Positions 45,185-64,000 of a stretch of 64,000 bases of DNA are shown here, in pieces. The position numbers and the translations under genes were made by a program. The notes under the pieces were generated by a model. The model saw nothing but the letters and a program-made list of their open reading frames with translations, was not told the origin of the DNA and did not search any database. The number at the start of each line of letters is the position of its first letter. Within the stretch, counting starts at the first letter, position 1. The stretch is from Pteria penguin (lineage: Eukaryota; Mollusca; Bivalvia; Pterioida; Pteriidae), in assembly GCA_035048485.1 (NCBI GenBank), contig CM068583.1:44801790-44865789 (forward strand), in the 5' to 3' direction.

Positions 45185-46144
45185 TTATCCTTATTAAGCA
45201 ATTTGCCATACATATCATAGATACACATATTATTTAAAAAGCATGAACAATAATGTATATAAAGCAGAATAAGCTAAGGGTCCATAAAATGAGAAAATAC
45301 TTATATCATAAATCTTGATATAAAACATAATTAAGATCAGTCTCAAAAACAAATTTACAATTTCTCAAACCTTAGAAATACTTTATAGAACTTTATCAAT
45401 AAATGGTATGATTAGACTTAGATTAATTATTTTAATTAACATAATGTGTACTTTTGTGTGATATAGTGGTAAATTAGATCTCCAGGCTCCTGCGCCATAA
45501 AGTGAAAAAATACTAAGTCATAATTTCAAATTTTTCTGTTCACCAATTATGGATTAATAACTAGGATTTTGATTTTATTGAGTATTATTCTATCGATAAA
45601 TAGAATTAAATCATTCTGCTTGATAATTTATTTGCTACATTTTCCAGGTGCTTCTGAAAGAATTCAAACTATAAGGAGATGTCCTTACCTGAGATATATA
45701 TCTGTATTCTGATATCTATAACGGTTTGAGTGTTTATGTTTATAAAGTCATCGAAAAAAAAAAAACTTGGGATATCCTTATTTACAAACGTCTATAAGGC
45801 TATAGATTGCATACGCCTTAGTCTAATGAGAATGGAAATATCTTGAGCGCATAAGATCATCAAGGAAAACAGAAAATTTAAACAATATCTTGACTAAAAT
45901 GGTAAGAGGTTTGAAAATTTCAGGTTTTGCTAATTTTACAATTTTGACAGACACATTATAGTCCCACAGCCGTCTTCACTGACCCTGAGCCTGACCTCTA
46001 ATCTGTTTCCGAACAAAATAATTATCAGCAGGTTTGAACGACATCTGCGCTATATTCGCTCTTTCTTTATTGATGGCTTTCGTGCGTAGAAATGATGCCA
46101 TGAAAAGTTAGAATTATTTAATTAAATTTATTGCTTTTTATTTT

Positions 46145-46285
46145 AGCTCCGGTGGGCGTTGTGGCTCTAGAGAAAGGGTAAGTGGCTAGCCATTCAGGAG
46201 ATCCTTACTTCTCCGGGGCACCTGGTCTAACCTCTGAATTTCAGGGGTCCGTGAATGTCAACTGTGGTATATTGATGTTAGTGCC
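46145..46285 (+). repeat. Fragment of the GGCACCTG-type repeat upstream of TEX9
   Basis: GGAGATCCTTACTTCTCCGG, GGCACCTGGTCTAACCTCTG and AGGGGTCCGTG, about 450 bp upstream of the TEX9 start. Confidence 0.5.
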
Positions 46286-46699
46286 ACAGTCACTTGACAC
46301 TTGTCTCGTTCGATTTTGCATTGGTCCTCTTATTTATGATAACTTTGACTCCACAAAACTGTTTAACCCTGACATTTTGATTAAAACATTCATAACAAAG
46401 GAACTTTGATGAAGTATCTAAAACTTGGCAAATGAATTATTTTAAAATGTCATAGAAAAAAAATGAAATAAAAAGCAAATTCGTTTTTATTCGAGTACTC
46501 TGTGACCATTTTTCTAGTCCTACTCTAAGGTTCCATATGTTGTAATAGAGTCATAGAATATTAAAATACCTACAGGTACTTTATTGAATGAACATATATT
46601 TTAAGAAAAAACATTGTCATCTATTTAGTAAATTTGTTTTAATTTCGAAACGAATAATTTTGCGACATACAAGTTGTTTACTATCGTAAATCGGCAGTC

Positions 46700-62584
<15,885 letters not shown>

Positions 62585-63068
62585 TTTCCAATTTGTAGAC
62601 CATGGAACAGATCATATTACAAATTAGGTCTTCTTAAAGTGACTTCCAGATATTCAATGCCCTGACATACACATGAAATTTGGTCCCTCTTATTTCTTAT
62701 TTTCTCTGTCTATATCAAGATAGTTATAGACGTATGGTGTAAAACTTGAATTATCAAGAAAAGAGGACTATGACCTTGTCAACAGATGTGCATGACCTTT
62801 ATTTAAGTATCACAATTTCTTGAATCTGCATTTACTTCACTTCCAAAAAGCCAACTGAAAATCTTAAAGAAACATAATAGAATACTTTAAATGAATAATT
62901 TTTGGTGAAAGGTCTATAGCTATGTCAATATTTTGGTGAAATAGAATTATATTTAGGGGATGGTTAAATGTTGTGAATTGTATACATCAGGTACTTCCCT
63001 GTGATTTATTAGGTCTCTATACTTTAGTTGCATTTGTTTGTTTATATATAATTGTACGAAATGTATTG

Positions 63069-63074
63069 AATAAA
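63069..63074 (+). terminator. TEX9 polyadenylation signal
   Basis: AATAAA about 485 bases after the TEX9 stop, followed by a T-rich stretch. The 3' UTR would then be 62585 to about 63090. Other AATAAA copies in the region are not excluded. Confidence 0.55.
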
Positions 63075-63094
63075 AGTTTTATTTATTTTAGCGT

Positions 63095-64000
63095 ACAGAC
63101 TTCCTGCTTTATGTAATGTAACAGGAGGTAGATTGATAAAATATTACTTGTGTTGAAAGTACCACAGATTTGTTCTGTGGCATGTATTACTTTAGTTCAT
63201 CGGAACTGAAAGCACAAGAGCTTTAAAAGTAAGATTTTTACGGTTAAATTTTGTTTTGGATTGTCTAATGGGGCTGTTTTTAACAAGTGGGCTTACATGT
63301 TGCATCGATACTGTAGCCTCTAACCTCTGTAGCATATGATGGTGAATCCTCATATGGGTCAATGGAAAGTCTGCTGGTGAACTTGCCATAGGTAGGTGGT
63401 AATCAGTGTGTACTGTAGTTGCCTCTACCACTTAATGCCATCATATACAGGACATAATCCTAGTGTTTCAAACACTTTTACAAAATTGGAATGAAATTGC
63501 ACTTGACTATGGTTTTGAAAAAGACATCAACATTTTCTATTATCAAGTTACCAGAACATTAGTAGCTTCTAAGAAAAATGTAGAATTTGATGCTATTCTT
63601 GTTGAAATAAGTACGTCATGGGTTACTTTACCTTTGTTCTATGATGTCAGTTTTATTTCCATTTGTAATCATGGTCAGTGTTTCAGATTACGTAGTAGGC
63701 ATATCAAACAAAATTCACCCGCTTGTGTGTTCATTAAAACATGCAATGCAGAAGGCATGGCTTGGTTGTTATAACATGAAATGTTGGGCTGGTTCTTGGA
63801 AGATCACCTGTTCTGTGATCAATGTATAACTATTGCTGTGTCATTACATCAAGTACTTTATCCCCAAAGTTGGAGTCTACATGGAAATAATTGGGTACAG
63901 TGTACGAGCTTCAGCAGGTGTAATCATGTATGGACTGCAACATCCCATCCAAAGTCTGACTCTCAGCTGTTCAGTTTAAGAAAACCTGGGTATAAATTCC
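63095..64000. other. Downstream of TEX9, no supported gene
   Basis: An open plus-strand stretch at 63463-63774 contains FQTLLQNWNEIALDYGF-like sequence but no splice or family support. No neighbour gene such as MNS1 or RFX7 could be recognised in the last 900 bases. Confidence 0.4.

Noticed and set aside
63463..63774. Plus-strand open frame of about 100 codons near the right edge
   Set aside because: No recognised family, no promoter or splice support; kept only as a note in the downstream region.

Overview
The window is low-GC eukaryotic DNA with short coding exons, long introns and dense, old repeats. The repeat types fit a lophotrochozoan, most likely a bivalve mollusc: tRNA-derived SINEs, a LINE whose ORF2 tail ends in a Cys-His cluster, and AGGTCA-rich interspersed repeats that begin and end in short GCCCCC/GGGGGC-type ends. 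Species and repeat family names cannot be fixed from the sequence alone.

Two protein-coding genes were reconstructed exon by exon from splice sites, reading phase and recalled family similarity. (1) Minus strand, 28588 down to the left edge: the first 21 coding exons (1,261 codons, no frame break) of a CEP152/Asterless-type centrosome scaffold. Its C-terminal part lies outside the window. (2) Plus strand, 46700-62584: a complete 12-exon TEX9 gene (401 residues), followed by a polyadenylation signal near 63069. The genes are head to head, about 18 kb apart. CEP152 is the centriole scaffold that recruits PLK4. TEX9 is a small coiled-coil protein of testis and ciliated cells.

Layout: 1-28.6 kb holds CEP152, with introns full of AGGTCA-type repeats, SINEs, a 364-bp fold-back element and tandem repeats. 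Intron 1 (19.9-28.5 kb) contains an orphan open exon with a good splice donor at 23945-24166, which could be an alternative first exon. 28.6-46.7 kb is the intergenic region. It holds a stretch strongly enriched in the palindrome TACATGTA, a broken TTF-type zinc-finger/transposase-like gene, a promoter-like GC-richer spot near 36.0 kb, three degraded LINE 3' ends (one carrying a 62-bp perfect-ended palindromic insertion), compound microsatellites, SINEs, and a 27+20-bp minisatellite with a 168-bp higher-order unit. 46.7-63.1 kb holds TEX9; its introns contain a cluster of ATACTGG/CCAGTAT palindromes, long tandem AGGTCA-type arrays, a 26-bp minisatellite and a minus-strand pseudogene fragment. 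63.1-64.0 kb shows no gene I can support.

No bacterial-type system, CRISPR array, rRNA or intact tRNA gene was seen. The more unusual items are the retained linkage of CEP152 and TEX9, the tiny palindromic insertions with target duplications, the palindrome clusters, and arrays of perfect nuclear-receptor-type direct repeats.
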